Shown here piece by piece: positions 56,486 to 64,000 of a stretch of DNA of 64,000 nt; position 1 is the first letter of the stretch; each line of letters opens with the position of its first letter. This stretch comes from Pseudomonas viciae (lineage in GTDB: Bacteria > Pseudomonadota > Gammaproteobacteria > Pseudomonadales > Pseudomonadaceae), in assembly GCF_004786035.1 (NCBI RefSeq), contig NZ_CP035088.1:5158001-5222000 (forward strand), read 5' to 3'. The position numbers and the translations under genes are program-made. A model generated the notes under the pieces. The model ran no database searches and was not told the origin of the DNA. It saw only the letters and a list, made by a program, of their open reading frames with translations.

Positions 56486-56623
56486 ATGCAAGCACTGGAC
56501 AAAGACTTGGAAACCGAACTGCAACTGGACGAATGGTTTGAAGCACCGACCCATGAGGCCGCCGTTGAAATGATGCAAGCCGACGCCGTCGTTCCGTTCG
56601 GCACGGCGATGTGGCCGCTCTAA
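56486..56623 (+). CDS. Small acidic peptide gene (45 aa), precursor-like
   Basis: The product MQALDKDLETELQLDEWFEA (first 20) continues with PTHEAAVEMMQADAVV and ends PFGTAMWPL. The first 30 residues are acidic and helical, and the last ten are hydrophobic with Pro, Phe, Trp and Pro-Leu. This resembles a leader plus core layout of a ribosomally made peptide, but I do not recognise a family. The ATG has AGGAG 8 nt upstream, an excellent site. The next gene (M29-like) starts 94 nt after the stop, on the same strand, and there is no visible terminator between them. Confidence 0.75.
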   Translation: MQALDKDLETELQLDEWFEAPTHEAAVEMMQADAVVPFGTAMWPL

Positions 56624-56717
56624 GCACTACCCGGCGGTGCTGATCCGGCCGGTCAGCTCCGCCACTGTCGCGGATGTGTCAGGGAAGCCAACTACATTTG
56701 TCAGGGGAAGAAAAAGC

Positions 56718-57683
56718 ATGGACACACAACGAGCCATCTCACATTTCCTTTACTACCTCGAACACCATCCCGCCCTGGCCGGCATCCAGCCCGCCAAGGT
56801 GTTGCTCGGCCATACCGCCGACTACGAAGCACTGACCGGTGCCATCGCCGAACAGGCCGGCAGTGGCTCGCCCTTCCGGTTCAGCGCCATGCGCCTGGAC
56901 CTTGAACCCACCGAGCGCCTGTCCAAAGCCATTGCCGACAGCGATCTGTATATTTTCTTCTACGACTCCTCCACCCTGCCCAACCCGCGCCCCGAAGGCC
57001 CGGACTTTGTCCGCGCGCTGCAAGGCGTGATGGCCGACAACTGGAAGAAATCGCTACTGTTCAAGGACTACGGCGATTATTTCTACGACACCTTCAGCGT
57101 CATTCCCCAGCGCATCGCCGGGCTCAACAGCCACCTGATCCGGCGCATGTCCCAGGCGACAACCTTGAGCTTCCAGGATGACCTGGGGTCGTATTTCGAC
57201 ACGCCCCTGCACAGCGTCAAAAAATGGACCGACATCAACGGCCTCGGCAACTATGACTTGGCCCCCGGCGAAATCGCCACCCACAGCGACACCATCAATG
57301 GCCGGGTGAGTTTCCTCGGCACATTCCTGAGCACCATCCCGTTTGCGCGCAAATACGGCGTGCTGCAATCGCCGCTGGAGCTGTGGATTGAAGACTCCAC
57401 CATCCAGAAAATCGCCACCGACGTGCCAGGCCTGGAGCACGACTTCAACAAGTACCTGGACGCCAACCCATCCAACCGCCGCATCGAGGAACTGGGGATC
57501 GGCACCAACGAAGGGGTCAAGAGCCTGTACGCCCGCAATGCCGGTTTCGAGGAGCGCCATTGCGGCCTGCACCTGGGGCTCGGTGGCGGGGCCAAGGGTA
57601 GCCATCATCTGGATCTGATTTTTGAGCGGGGGATGTTGGCGCTCGATAATGAGCCGATGTTTGATGGGCGGTTTGTGCTTTAG
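56718..57683 (+). CDS. M29 aminopeptidase-like protein of unknown role
   Basis: A 321 aa soluble protein. The C-terminal half matches the pattern of M29 metallo-aminopeptidases (AmpS/AmpT): PGEIATHSDTINGRVSFLG at about 183-201, IEELGIGTNEGV at 256-267, CGLHLGLGGG at 282-291 and GSHHLDLIF at 294-302. Candidate metal ligands are E185, E258, E278 or E279, H285, H297 and D299. The N-terminal half is diverged, and the protein is about 80 residues shorter than usual M29 enzymes (about 400 aa). ATG at 56718 with AGGGGAAG about 10 nt upstream. Its only same-strand neighbour is the 45-residue peptide gene, which suggests a processing enzyme for that peptide; this is inference. Confidence 0.75.
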   Translation: MDTQRAISHFLYYLEHHPALAGIQPAKVLLGHTADYEALTGAIAEQAGSGSPFRFSAMRLDLEPTERLSKAIADSDLYIFFYDSSTLPNPRPEGPDFVRALQGVMADNWKKSLLFKDYGDYFYDTFSVIPQRIAGLNSHLIRRMSQATTLSFQDDLGSYFDTPLHSVKKWTDINGLGNYDLAPGEIATHSDTINGRVSFLGTFLSTIPFARKYGVLQSPLELWIEDSTIQKIATDVPGLEHDFNKYLDANPSNRRIEELGIGTNEGVKSLYARNAGFEERHCGLHLGLGGGAKGSHHLDLIFERGMLALDNEPMFDGRFVL

Positions 57684-57708
57684 GTTGGGATTTCTGTAAG
57701 GCTGATGC

Positions 57709-57810
57709 CGCCATCGCGAGCAAGCTCGCTCCCACAGTTGAGCTTCAGCGAATGGAAGATCTGCGACCGACACCGTCCCAGTGTAGGAGCGAGCTTGCTC
57801 GCGATGGCGG
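57709..57810. repeat. REP pair (inverted)
   Basis: GCCATCGCGAGCAAGCTCGCTCCCACAG and, 45 nt on, GTAGGAGCGAGCTTGCTCGCGATGG. The inverse order to the pairs at 26751 and 54032. It separates the peptide locus from rluB. Confidence 0.93.
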
Positions 57811-57844
57811 ACTATCTGTACCGCATCACTAAACCAAGCTAAAA

Positions 57845-57876
57845 AAAAACGCCAACCACAAGGGGTTGGCGTTTTT
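57845..57876. terminator. Terminator after rluB
   Basis: AAAAACGCCAACC-ACAAG-GGGTTGGCGTTTTTT, with A and T runs on either side. In the minus direction it ends rluB; it also works for the M29-like gene in the plus direction. Confidence 0.92.
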
Positions 57877-57903
57877 TCTTGCAGCTAGAAACTCACAGCT
57901 GCC

Positions 57904-59139
57904 TCACTCCGGCTTGCGACGCCCAAACCCCGGACGCTGCCCGGAACCTGCCGGTGCCCCACGGCGCTTGCCCGATGGCGTGTCGCGGTCGACCAGGACG
58001 ATGCCCGGGCGCTTTTTCGGTGCGGGCTTGGCCGGGCGCTTGGTGTCGGCCGGGCGATCAGCCACTGGCGTGCCACGGCCTGCAGGAGCACCGCGACCTT
58101 CACTGCGTTCAGTGCGGCCATTGGCCGGGCGTGGCGTGCGCGGGCCGCGCTCGCCATCCTGGCGTGGTGCTGGCTTGCGGGCCGGGCGCTCGCCTTCGAT
58201 CTGTGGCTCGCGCGAAGGACGTGGGCCGGTCGGCGCACCGTCAGCAGCCGGACGCAGGGTACGCACGCGCTCGGTCTTGCCCATCGGACGCGAGGATTTA
58301 CGCTGCATCCGCTCCAGTTTGTCCTTGCTCTTGGCGGTCATCTGCGGCATCGCCACCGGCTTGAGGCCTACTTCGGCCGCCAGGATGTCGACTTCATACT
58401 GGCTCATTTCGCGCCAGCGGCCCATCGGCAGGTCGGAGTTGAGGAACACCGGGCCGAAACGCACGCGCTTCAGGCGGCTGACCACCAGCCCCTGGGATTC
58501 CCACAGGCGACGCACTTCACGGTTACGGCCTTCCATCACCACGCAGTGGTACCAATGGTTGAAGCCTTCACCGCCGGGCGCCTGCTTGATGTCGGTGAAA
58601 CGCGCCGGGCCGTCTTCCAGCACGACGCCAGCCTTCAGGCGCTCGATCATTTCGTCATCGACTTCACCACGTACGCGCACGGCGTATTCGCGGTCCATCT
58701 CGTAGGACGGGTGCATCAAACGGTTGGCCAGCTCACCGTCGGTGGTGAACATCAGCAGACCGGTGGTGTTGATGTCCAGGCGACCGATGTTGATCCAGCG
58801 GCCTTCTTTCGGACGTGGCATTTTATCGAACACGGTCGGACGGCCTTCCGGGTCGTCACGGGTGCAGATCTCGCCGTCGGGTTTGTTGTACATGATCACG
58901 CGGCGCACCGTTTCGGCGGCCTCTTCGCGCTTGATCACCTTGCCATCGATGGTGATGGCGTCGTGCATGTCGACACGCAGGCCCAAGGTGGCATCTTTGC
59001 CGTTGACCTTGATCCGGCCCTGGGTGATCCAGGCTTCCACGTCGCGGCGCGAGCCTACGCCGATACGGGCGAGGACTTTTTGCAGTTTCTCGCCTGCTGG
59101 GCCGATTTCCTGGCTGTCGTTCTGGTCTAGGTCTTTCAT
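57904..59139 (-). CDS. rluB: 23S rRNA pseudouridine(2605) synthase RluB
   Basis: Modifies U2605 of 23S rRNA. The 411 aa protein begins with an S4 RNA-binding domain (EKLQKVLARIGVGSRRDVEAW, about 15-60), then the RsuA-type catalytic domain with GRLDINTTGLLMFTTDG (catalytic Asp about residue 123). The C-terminal 110 residues are a low-complexity tail rich in R, K, P, G and A, common in Pseudomonas RluB and probably RNA-binding. The start is ATG at 59139, behind GGGAGG; a longer frame to 59256 is unsupported. First gene of a same-strand run with scpB further upstream. Confidence 0.95.
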   Translation of the reverse strand: MKDLDQNDSQEIGPAGEKLQKVLARIGVGSRRDVEAWITQGRIKVNGKDATLGLRVDMHDAITIDGKVIKREEAAETVRRVIMYNKPDGEICTRDDPEGRPTVFDKMPRPKEGRWINIGRLDINTTGLLMFTTDGELANRLMHPSYEMDREYAVRVRGEVDDEMIERLKAGVVLEDGPARFTDIKQAPGGEGFNHWYHCVVMEGRNREVRRLWESQGLVVSRLKRVRFGPVFLNSDLPMGRWREMSQYEVDILAAEVGLKPVAMPQMTAKSKDKLERMQRKSSRPMGKTERVRTLRPAADGAPTGPRPSREPQIEGERPARKPAPRQDGERGPRTPRPANGRTERSEGRGAPAGRGTPVADRPADTKRPAKPAPKKRPGIVLVDRDTPSGKRRGAPAGSGQRPGFGRRKPE

Positions 59140-59320
59140 TCTGGGCACCTCCCGGTGTGGTCGGGTCAGGCCAGGCCTGACACTTTGAAAACGGGTCTTC
59201 GACGAAGGGATCGCCAAAGGGTCGCGAATCATACGCCTGTTGTGGCGTTTGCGCATCAGAGACTAGTTGATCAACCCACGCTCAGCGGTTTTTCCGCCGA
59301 CCGGTGATGCACTGTATTCA

Positions 59321-59349
59321 TGTGGGAGCGAGCTTGCTCGCGATAGCGG
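59321..59349. repeat. Single REP element
   Basis: TGTGGGAGCGAGCTTGCTCGCGATAGCGG, one unpaired copy in the gap between scpB and rluB. Confidence 0.9.
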
Positions 59350-59393
59350 TGCTCCGGTCGCGGAGCCACAGAGGTGTGTTCCAAAAAACGAGA

Positions 59394-60353
59394 TCAATCG
59401 TCGAACTGACGCCGTTCGTTTTCAATCGCTTCAGCCAAGGCCCGGGCTTCGGCTTCTTCATCGCTCAGCTCAGGCTCGGGTTCACGCGGTTCGAGGGCGG
59501 CGACGGCGGCCAGGAGTTTTTCCCGAGCCTCGGCAACGCCAAGAATGTCTTCTTCAGGCTCGGGTTCAGGCTCGGTCTGAAGCTCAACTTCACCGTCGGG
59601 CGGCGAGAGTTCATCCGGCTCGCCTTCAGGACCGGGGCCTTCACGCAGCAGGTCGTCGAAATCGGTCTTTAGGCCCTCCTCCATGGTGTCCAGCTCCAAC
59701 AACAACGTGTGGAAACTGGTCTCCTCCTTGGGCTCCTCCGGCTCGGCGCTGGCGTCGGCCAGTTCCTGCAGGCCCTGGGGCACCGGGGCGTCGTCGAAGT
59801 CCAGCATCGGCTCGGGTTCAAGCTCCCGCAGTTCAGCCAGGGGCGGCAGGTCGTCCAGATTCTTCAAGTTGAAGTGATCGAGAAAAGCCTTGGTGGTGGC
59901 GAACATCGCCGGCTTGCCCGGCACATCGCGATAGCCGACGACCCGGATCCACTCACGCTCCAGCAACGTCTTGACGATATGGCTGTTGACCGCCACGCCC
60001 CGTACATCCTCGATCTCGCCCCGGGTGATCGGTTGGCGATAAGCGATCAACGCCATGGTTTCGAGCATGGCGCGGGAATAGCGTTGCGGCCGTTCCTCCC
60101 ACAGACGCCCGACCCAGGGCGCGAACTTCTCGCGAATCTGCAGGCGATAACCGGAAGCCACTTCCTTGAGCTCGAAAGCCCGCCCCTCACAGGATTTACC
60201 CAGCAGTGTCAGGGCTTTCTTGAACACGGCCGGCTCAGGCCGCTCGCCTTCTTCGAAGAGTTCGAACAGCCGCTCCATCGATTGCGGCTTTCCCGAGGCC
60301 AACAGGAAAGCTTCAAGCAAGGGGGCCAGCTCGCGGGGTTCAGTCAGATTCAT
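59394..60353 (-). CDS. scpB: Segregation and condensation protein ScpB
   Basis: Subunit of the SMC-ScpA-ScpB chromosome condensation complex. The 319 aa product has two winged-helix domains (about 1-175), with RYSRAMLETMALIAYRQPITRGEIEDVRGV near residue 95 as the family signature. It carries a long acidic extension (about 180-319, rich in E and P) not found in shorter ScpB. It starts 11 nt after scpA. Confidence 0.94.
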   Translation of the reverse strand: MNLTEPRELAPLLEAFLLASGKPQSMERLFELFEEGERPEPAVFKKALTLLGKSCEGRAFELKEVASGYRLQIREKFAPWVGRLWEERPQRYSRAMLETMALIAYRQPITRGEIEDVRGVAVNSHIVKTLLEREWIRVVGYRDVPGKPAMFATTKAFLDHFNLKNLDDLPPLAELRELEPEPMLDFDDAPVPQGLQELADASAEPEEPKEETSFHTLLLELDTMEEGLKTDFDDLLREGPGPEGEPDELSPPDGEVELQTEPEPEPEEDILGVAEAREKLLAAVAALEPREPEPELSDEEAEARALAEAIENERRQFDD

Positions 60354-60364
60354 TGATTTGCTCG

Positions 60365-61192
60365 TTATTCGGCTCGTGCCCGCACGTGGATCGCTGCGAA
60401 CGGCTCATTCTGCACCAGCTCGACCAAGGATTCCTTGACCAATTCCAGGACCGCCATAAACGTCACCACCACACCCAGCCGCCCTTCCTCGGCGGTGAAC
60501 AGCTCGACGAACGGCACAAAGCCGCCGCCCTTGAGCCGCTCCAGCACATCGCTCATGCGTTCGCGGGTGGACAGCGCTTCGCGGCTGACCTGGTGACTTT
60601 CAAACATATCGCCGCGGCGCAGGACCTCGGCCATGGACATCAGCAACTCTTCCAGGCTGACATCCGGCAGCAACTTGCGCGCCCGCGCTTCGGGGGCATC
60701 GAGCTTGGGCACCACCACATCGCGCCCGACCCGGTTCAAGCCATCGAGGCCTTCGGCCGCGACCTTGAAGCGCTCGTATTCCTGCAAGCGGCGGATCAGC
60801 TCGGCCCGCGGGTCGTCTTCTTCCGCTTCGACCTCGGCCGAGCGCGGCAGCAGCATCCGTGACTTGATCTCGGCGAGCATGGCCGCCATCACCAGGTATT
60901 CAGCCGCCAGCTCCAGGCGCACCGACTGCATCAGCTCCACATAGCCCATGTACTGGCGGGTGATTTCCGCCACGGGGATGTCGAGGATGTTGATGTTCTG
61001 TTTGCGGATCAGGTACAGCAGCAGATCGAGCGGGCCCTCGAAGGCTTCGAGAAACACTTCCAGCGCGTCCGGCGGAATGTACAAGTCCAGGGGCATTTCC
61101 ATGACCGCCTGGCCATAAACCATGGCGAACGGCAGCTCCTGCTGGGCGCCGGCCTGGCTGTCGGCGCTTTCCACTGTTTCCACAGCCGACAT
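60365..61192 (-). CDS. scpA: Segregation and condensation protein ScpA
   Basis: The kleisin that bridges SMC heads. The 275 aa protein has the N-terminal kleisin signature FEGPLDLLLYLIRKQNINILDIPVAEITRQY (about residues 53-84) and a C-terminal winged helix (about 200-270). The frame starts at 61192, directly after the stop of the YciO-like gene (no gap). An internal ATG (MEMPLDLYI) is an alternative start, which would remove about 30 poorly conserved residues. Confidence 0.94.
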   Translation of the reverse strand: MSAVETVESADSQAGAQQELPFAMVYGQAVMEMPLDLYIPPDALEVFLEAFEGPLDLLLYLIRKQNINILDIPVAEITRQYMGYVELMQSVRLELAAEYLVMAAMLAEIKSRMLLPRSAEVEAEEDDPRAELIRRLQEYERFKVAAEGLDGLNRVGRDVVVPKLDAPEARARKLLPDVSLEELLMSMAEVLRRGDMFESHQVSREALSTRERMSDVLERLKGGGFVPFVELFTAEEGRLGVVVTFMAVLELVKESLVELVQNEPFAAIHVRARAE

Positions 61193-61822
61193 TCAGGCCT
61201 CGACCATGAACGGCGCCGGGTCGCCACAACCGACACGTACCACCTGCGGCTCGCCGTCGGCCAGGTTGATCACCGTGGACGCCGACATGCCACCGAAACC
61301 GCCATCGATGATCAAGTCCACCTGATGTTCGAGTATCTGGCGCATCTCATAGGGGTCGGTCAACGGCTCCGTGTCGCCGGGCATGATCAGCGTCACGCTC
61401 ATCAGCGGCTCGCCCAGTTCCGCCAGCAGCGCCAGGGCAATGGGATGGCTCGGCACCCGCAGGCCGATGGTGCGTTTTTTCGGGTGCAGCAACAGCCGCG
61501 GGACTTCCCGCGTGGCGTTGAGAATAAAGGTGTACGGCCCCGGCAAATGGGCCTTGAGCAGACGGAAGGTGCCGGTGTCGATCTTGGCGAACAGGCCAAG
61601 TTGCGACAGGTCGCTGCAGATCAGCGCGAAGTTGTGCTTGTCATCCAACTGACGCAGGCGTCTTACCCGCTCAACAGCGTTCTTGTCACCGATCTGGCAA
61701 CCAATGGCGTAGGCGGAATCGGTGGGATAGACCACCACACCACCACCACGGATGATTTCCACGGCCTGTTTGATCAGGCGCGCCTGCGGGTTTTCCGGAT
61801 GAATCTGGAAAAATTGACTCAC
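61193..61822 (-). CDS. Sua5/YciO/YrdC-family protein
   Basis: A 209 aa protein with the YrdC fold (LIKQAVEIIRGGGVVVYPTDSAYAIGCQ, residues about 17-44, KKRTIGLRVPSHPIALALL near 125 and SVTLIMPGD). It is the YciO paralogue type rather than TsaC, judged by MSQFFQIHPENPQ at the start. TsaC makes threonylcarbamoyl-AMP for tRNA; the activity of YciO is less certain. Start GTG at 61822; the track of longer frames upstream belongs to the PHP gene. It abuts scpA. Confidence 0.9.
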   Translation of the reverse strand: MSQFFQIHPENPQARLIKQAVEIIRGGGVVVYPTDSAYAIGCQIGDKNAVERVRRLRQLDDKHNFALICSDLSQLGLFAKIDTGTFRLLKAHLPGPYTFILNATREVPRLLLHPKKRTIGLRVPSHPIALALLAELGEPLMSVTLIMPGDTEPLTDPYEMRQILEHQVDLIIDGGFGGMSASTVINLADGEPQVVRVGCGDPAPFMVEA

Positions 61823-61835
61823 GTGTTCTACCTGT

Positions 61836-62699
61836 TCAGACGGCGGCGGTAACGAGATCATGTTTGAATCTACACCATAGTGGCGGCAGATCTTCCGGCA
61901 ACGGGCGATATTCGCCGATCTCGGACCAGCCTCCAGGGCCATGGAAATCACTGCCGGCGGTGACCAGCAGACCGAACTCACGGGCCAGAATCGCCAGGCT
62001 GCCGACCTGCTCGGCCGGCTGATGGCCGTTGACCACCTCGATGGCATGGCCCCCTGCTTGAATATAGTCGGCGACCAGGCGACGACGCTTGCTGCGGGTG
62101 AAATCATAGTGCCACGGATGCGCCAGGCTGACCCAGGCCCCGGCGGCCCGCAGGGTTTCGACGGTCTGCTCCAGCGTCGGCCAGTGCTGCTTGACGTCCC
62201 CCAGCTTGCCGGCCCCCAGCCATTTGCGGAACGCTTCGGCGCGGTCCTTGACGAACCCTTCGTGCACCATCCAATCGGCAAAGTGCGGCCGGGCCGGTGC
62301 GTTGCCGCTGTCGCCCAGCTCCTGCTGGATCTGCCGGGCACCGTCCAGGGCACCGGGCATGCCCTTCAGTGCCAGTTTGCGGCTGATCTCTTCGGAGCGT
62401 AGCCAGCGGCCGTCGTGCAGTTGCGCGATGGCCTGGACCAGCGCCGGCGCATTCACATCAAAACCGTAGCCCAGCACGTGAATGGTCGCCCCGCCCCAGG
62501 TACAGGACAACTCGACCCCATTGACCAGTTGCATGCCCAGCGCAGTCGCGGCGCTGCGGGCCTCGTCGAGACCTTCAAGGGTGTCGTGATCGGTCAGGGC
62601 CAGGACCCGCACGCCGTGCTCGAACGCCCGCGCCACCAGAACCGCAGGCGCCAGGGCACCATCGGAGGCCGTGCTATGGCAGTGCAAATCAACATTCAC
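61836..62699 (-). CDS. PHP-domain 5'-3' exoribonuclease (RNase AM / TrpH-like)
   Basis: A 287 aa metal-dependent PHP enzyme. Ligands are visible in [14 protein letters not shown] (HxH, residues 5-7), [11 protein letters not shown] (D/H near 36-40), GVELSC (near 61), LAHPWHYD (near 194) and AGSDFHGPG (near 248). Homologues act as 5'-3' exonucleases maturing rRNA 5' ends. Start GTG at 62699 (an ATG nearby is out of frame), with GAGGTAAC upstream. It is followed by yciO-scpA-scpB-rluB on the same strand. Confidence 0.93.
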   Translation of the reverse strand: MNVDLHCHSTASDGALAPAVLVARAFEHGVRVLALTDHDTLEGLDEARSAATALGMQLVNGVELSCTWGGATIHVLGYGFDVNAPALVQAIAQLHDGRWLRSEEISRKLALKGMPGALDGARQIQQELGDSGNAPARPHFADWMVHEGFVKDRAEAFRKWLGAGKLGDVKQHWPTLEQTVETLRAAGAWVSLAHPWHYDFTRSKRRRLVADYIQAGGHAIEVVNGHQPAEQVGSLAILAREFGLLVTAGSDFHGPGGWSEIGEYRPLPEDLPPLWCRFKHDLVTAAV

Positions 62700-62786
62700 G
62701 AGAGTTTGTTACCTCAAATCAGCTGGCCCTATCGCGGCCAAGGATGTTTGTTATTATGCCGCCACATCCTGCTTCTGGCTGCCACT

Positions 62787-63383
62787 GTGAAACAATTCAT
62801 CGACTTCATCCCGCTCCTGCTGTTTTTCATCGTCTACAAACTTGATCCACGAACCGTCGATATCGCCGGTCACTCCTTGACTGTAGGCGGTATTTACAGC
62901 GCCACCGCAGTGCTGATCATCAGTTCCCTGGTGGTTTATGGCGCACTGTTCGTGTCCCAGCGCAAGCTGGAGAAAAGCCAGTGGCTGACCCTGATCGCCT
63001 GCCTTGTGTTCGGCAGCCTGACCCTGGCCTTCCACAGCGAAACCTTCCTTAAATGGAAAGCCCCGGTGGTCAACTGGCTGTTCGCCCTGGCCTTCATCGG
63101 CAGCCACTTCATCGGTGATCGCCTGCTGATCAAGCGCATCATGGGCCACGCCATCAGCCTGCCAGACCTGATCTGGACCCGGCTGAACATCGCCTGGATC
63201 GCGTTCTTCCTGTTCTGTGGTGCCGCCAATCTATTCGTTGCGTTCACGTTCCAGGACTACTGGGTCGACTTCAAGGTCTTCGGCAGCCTGGGCATGACGC
63301 TGTTGTTCCTGATTGGCCAGGGCATCTACCTGTCCCGTCATCTGCACGATGCCGACCCCACTACGCCAAAAGCCGAGGACTGA
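62787..63383 (+). CDS. yciB: Inner-membrane septation protein A (YciB)
   Basis: A 198 aa membrane protein with about five hydrophobic helices, implicated in cell-envelope growth and septation. Start [21 protein letters not shown] after GTG at 62787 and the conserved segment [31 protein letters not shown] (about 92-122) identify the family. It is divergent from the PHP gene and 1 nt before yciI. Confidence 0.95.
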   Translation: MKQFIDFIPLLLFFIVYKLDPRTVDIAGHSLTVGGIYSATAVLIISSLVVYGALFVSQRKLEKSQWLTLIACLVFGSLTLAFHSETFLKWKAPVVNWLFALAFIGSHFIGDRLLIKRIMGHAISLPDLIWTRLNIAWIAFFLFCGAANLFVAFTFQDYWVDFKVFGSLGMTLLFLIGQGIYLSRHLHDADPTTPKAED

Positions 63384-63384
63384 C

Positions 63385-63684
63385 ATGCTCTACGCAATCA
63401 TTGCCACCGACGTCGCCAACTCCCTGGAAAAACGCCTGGCCGCTCGCCCCGAGCACCTTGCACGCCTGCAACAGCTCAAGGCCGAAGGCCGTATCGTGCT
63501 GGCCGGCCCGCACCCGGCGGTAGATAGCAATGACCCGGGCGCAGCGGGTTTCTCTGGCAGCCTGATCGTGGCCGAGTTCGATTCCCTGGTCGCCGCCCAA
63601 GCCTGGGCCGAGGCCGATCCGTTTGTTGCGGCCGGTGTCTATGCCAATGTCGTGGTCAAGCCGTTCAAGCAAGTCCTGCCGTAA
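63385..63684 (+). CDS. yciI: YciI-like protein
   Basis: A 99 aa protein with a ferredoxin-like alpha-beta fold. The start [28 protein letters not shown] and the His/Asp pair in [29 protein letters not shown] (His about 43) are the YciI signature. The biochemical role is unclear. It is immediately after yciB (stop TGA at 63381-63383), one operon. Confidence 0.93.
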   Translation: MLYAIIATDVANSLEKRLAARPEHLARLQQLKAEGRIVLAGPHPAVDSNDPGAAGFSGSLIVAEFDSLVAAQAWAEADPFVAAGVYANVVVKPFKQVLP

Positions 63685-63691
63685 ATCCCCA

Positions 63692-63722
63692 AGCGCAATG
63701 AGCCTGCGCGGCTCATTGCGCT
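63692..63722 (+). terminator. Stem-loop after yciI
   Basis: AGCGCAATGAGCC-TGCGC-GGCTCATTGCGCT is a perfect 13-bp stem. A T-rich stretch follows only loosely, so termination efficiency is uncertain. Confidence 0.65.
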
Positions 63723-63790
63723 CAATTGCTCATTGTTCTCGTTTGCCTGCCGACAACCTTTCTAATCTCGATTGGAAATCAGGAGTGGCA

Positions 63791-64000
63791 ATGCGCAAAG
63801 GTCCGTTGTGCCTGTTATGGGTCACGTTGGCGATCGGGGCACCCGCCCATGGCGAGGAGAGCACCGAGGGCAGCCATTCGGCGCCCTTGTCCCTGAGTGC
63901 CGGCGGCCAGATCGCCGAACTGCAGCAACGCTTGAAAGACAGCGAGCGCCAGCGCGAGGAGTTGAGCAAACAATTGCAAAACGCCGACAGCGAACGCGAG
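63791..64000 (+). CDS. Exported coiled-coil protein, truncated by the window end
   Basis: The first 70 codons of an envelope protein. The N-terminus has a signal peptide (RKGPLCLLWVTLAIGAPAHG, cleavage near 21). Coiled-coil heptads follow: AELQQRLKDSERQREELSKQLQNADSERE (about 41-70). The ATG at 63791 has AGGAG 6 nt upstream. It may be an OmpA-like or TolC-adaptor-like protein, but the rest lies outside the window. Confidence 0.75.
   Translation, partial: MRKGPLCLLWVTLAIGAPAHGEESTEGSHSAPLSLSAGGQIAELQQRLKDSERQREELSKQLQNADSERE

Noticed and set aside
56283..56573. A 96-codon frame upstream of and overlapping the peptide gene
   Set aside because: It has no ribosome-binding site, runs through the very AT-rich tract and crosses the better supported peptide gene in another frame.

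Overview
The window looks like a chromosomal segment of a Pseudomonas of the fluorescens group. The GC content is high, about 60%. The REP palindrome built on GTGGGAGCGAGCTTGCTCGC recurs at more than a dozen intergenic sites. Several gene runs follow P. aeruginosa order: cheR-cheV / flgA-flgM-flgN-ycgR, rsmA-lysC-alaS, and the aru/ast-argR-aot-acsA block. These comparisons come from recalled gene order; no alignment was run. I saw no prophage, insertion sequence or CRISPR array.

Layout. 1-4.3 kb: motility genes (partial cheR, cheV, flgA, flgM, flgN and the PilZ flagellar brake ycgR). 4.3-9.6 kb: an MFS permease, a glutamine synthetase-like gamma-glutamyl-polyamine ligase, and a sensor kinase overlapping a TPR response regulator. 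9.8-14 kb: tRNA-Arg(CCT), a probable small RNA, amrZ, mgtE, two identical tRNA-Arg(ACG) genes, tRNA-Ser(GCT) and rsmA. 14-20 kb: lysC, alaS, ltaE, and an FMN riboswitch upstream of an orphan type II lumazine synthase. 20-33 kb: the arginine succinyltransferase pathway (aruC, aruF, aruG, astD, a small His-tailed protein gene, astB, astE), the regulator argR and the arginine/ornithine ABC transporter aotJQMP; aotO seems to be absent. 33-38 kb: acsA, a DUF2790 gene, a secreted repeat peptide gene and nrdB. 38-46 kb is a more accessory stretch: a zinc-ribbon protein of unknown function, TSUP, AraC, XRE, a metallo-hydrolase with a divergent TetR, DUF1003, and a LysR divergent from a CTP-synthase-like amidotransferase plus an ABM-domain protein. 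46-56 kb: DUF2025, glpQ, a PepSY protein, a chemoreceptor, a CorA/ZntB transporter, two small ORFs, an MFS permease, arfB and an AroP-like permease. 56.2-57.7 kb: a 45-residue peptide gene followed by an M29-aminopeptidase-like gene, downstream of a 900 bp non-coding AT-rich region. 57.9-64 kb: rluB, scpB, scpA, a YciO/Sua5-like gene, a PHP-domain RNase, yciB, yciI and a truncated envelope protein gene.

The clearest integrated system is arginine use. AotJQMP imports arginine and ornithine, AruF/AruG-AstB-AruC-AstD-AstE convert arginine to glutamate and succinate, and ArgR probably controls both through TGTCGC-N8-AA half-sites visible upstream of aruC and aotJ.

The best candidate for something undescribed is the peptide plus M29-like pair at 56486-57683. 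Other points worth a look are the His-tailed protein inside the ast cluster, an amidotransferase whose expected catalytic His is Gln, a nested dyad before a small XRE gene, a sigma-54 promoter placed so that flgA would be leaderless, and terminators that suggest two unannotated small RNAs.
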